A DNA stretch of 15,636 nt from Spartobacteria bacterium UBA6821. GTDB taxonomy: Bacteria > Verrucomicrobiota > Verrucomicrobiia > Chthoniobacterales > UBA6821. Positions 15,422 through 15,636 of the stretch are shown in pieces. Each line of letters starts with the position of its first letter. The stretch's first letter is position 1. The position numbers and the translations under genes were made by a program. The notes beneath the pieces were generated by a model. The model had not been told where the DNA came from and did no database searches. It was given only the letters and a program-made list of their open reading frames with translations. Where the stretch lies: contig DKEN01000059.1 of assembly GCA_002452515.1 (NCBI GenBank), forward strand, positions 17,201 through 32,836, in the 5' to 3' direction.

Positions 15422-15467
15422 GAAAGTGCCAACAGGGTCTCTTTGAAAAATCTCCAGCGCACTGGTT

Positions 15468-15496
15468 TTGACCGCAAAGGTTTCACAGGGTAGACT
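15468..15496 (+). promoter_or_regulatory. Candidate leaderless promoter of hisD
   Basis: TTGACC (15468-15473), a 17-nt spacer and TAGACT (15491-15496) match the sigma-70 consensus at five and four of six positions. The -10 ends 6 nt before the ATG at 15503, so the transcript would start at or next to the start codon. No Shine-Dalgarno sequence is present, which agrees with a leaderless mRNA. Confidence 0.5.
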
Positions 15497-15502
15497 CCCC
15501 GG

Positions 15503-15636
15503 ATGCGCTTGTTGAAATTTACGGATCGCGGCTTCGCCCGTGCCATCGCCTCGTTCAACCGTCAGGCTGAACCGAAGGATGAAGTCCGCGAAACCGTCTC
15601 GGAAATCATCGCTGCCGTTCGCAAACGTGGTGATGC
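15503..15636 (+). CDS. hisD: Histidinol dehydrogenase, N-terminal part (cut by the right edge)
   Basis: Only 44 codons are in the window. The pattern EVRETVSEIIAAVRKRGD is typical of the N-terminal helix of HisD, where relatives read V..II..V+..GD.AL. HisD oxidises L-histidinol to L-histidine in two NAD-dependent steps, the last stages of histidine synthesis. The ATG at 15503 is the first start after the preceding stop and is placed 6 nt after a good -10 box. The 81 bp before it, after paralog C, hold no good terminator. The active-site region lies outside the window. Confidence 0.75.
   Translation, partial: MRLLKFTDRGFARAIASFNRQAEPKDEVRETVSEIIAAVRKRGD

Noticed and set aside
15425..15462. 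AGTGC ... GCACT inverted repeat after paralog C as a terminator
   Set aside because: The stem is only 5 bp with a loop of more than 25 nt, too weak for an intrinsic terminator.

Overview
The window looks like chromosomal DNA from a member of the Verrucomicrobiota. This is inferred from three secreted proteins with PEP-CTERM sorting tails (VPEP, then a hydrophobic segment, then Arg/Lys), the near absence of clear Shine-Dalgarno sequences, and the mix of housekeeping and cell-surface genes. No rRNA or other taxonomic marker is present, so the assignment is tentative. No tRNA, CRISPR array, insertion sequence or phage gene was seen.

Left part (1-5660), all on the minus strand. Read in transcription order it runs ruvX, truA, a secreted peptidoglycan amidase with a long His/Ser/Pro-rich linker, an EmrE-like small multidrug transporter and a TIGR01777/YfcH-type nucleotide-sugar-epimerase-like protein. 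After a TATAAT box that overlaps the yfcH stop codon come an acyl-CoA-type fatty acid desaturase and an ABC-2 (DUF990-type) permease. A terminator-like hairpin lies at the very start of the permease gene. A further reading frame runs off the left edge.

Middle part (5836-11419), on the plus strand. A small two-helix membrane protein of unknown function and maf (nucleotide pyrophosphatase) are followed by a large 1124-residue membrane protein. It joins a GH18-like domain, a NodB polysaccharide deacetylase and a GT2 processive synthase. The next gene, a secreted GH26 glycoside hydrolase, overlaps it by ATGA. Together these look like an exopolysaccharide make-deacetylate-trim module: synthesis on the cytoplasmic side, modification and cleavage outside.

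Right part (11359-15421). Three paralogous secreted proteins sit here, two in tandem on the minus strand and one divergent on the plus strand. Each has a signal peptide, two Asp-Thr-Gly-type motifs in a two-lobe pepsin-like layout, and a PEP-CTERM tail. They appear to be surface-sorted, pepsin-like aspartic proteases or their relatives, which is the most unusual content of the window. The first of them overlaps the 3' end of the GH26 gene by 61 bp, tail to tail. The window ends inside the start of hisD (histidine biosynthesis).

A recurring regulatory pattern is the hexamer TTGACC, with its first base 34-35 nt before the A of the ATG, in front of three genes (ABC permease, the second PEP-CTERM protein, hisD). 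This geometry would put transcription start at or next to the start codon, which suggests leaderless mRNAs.
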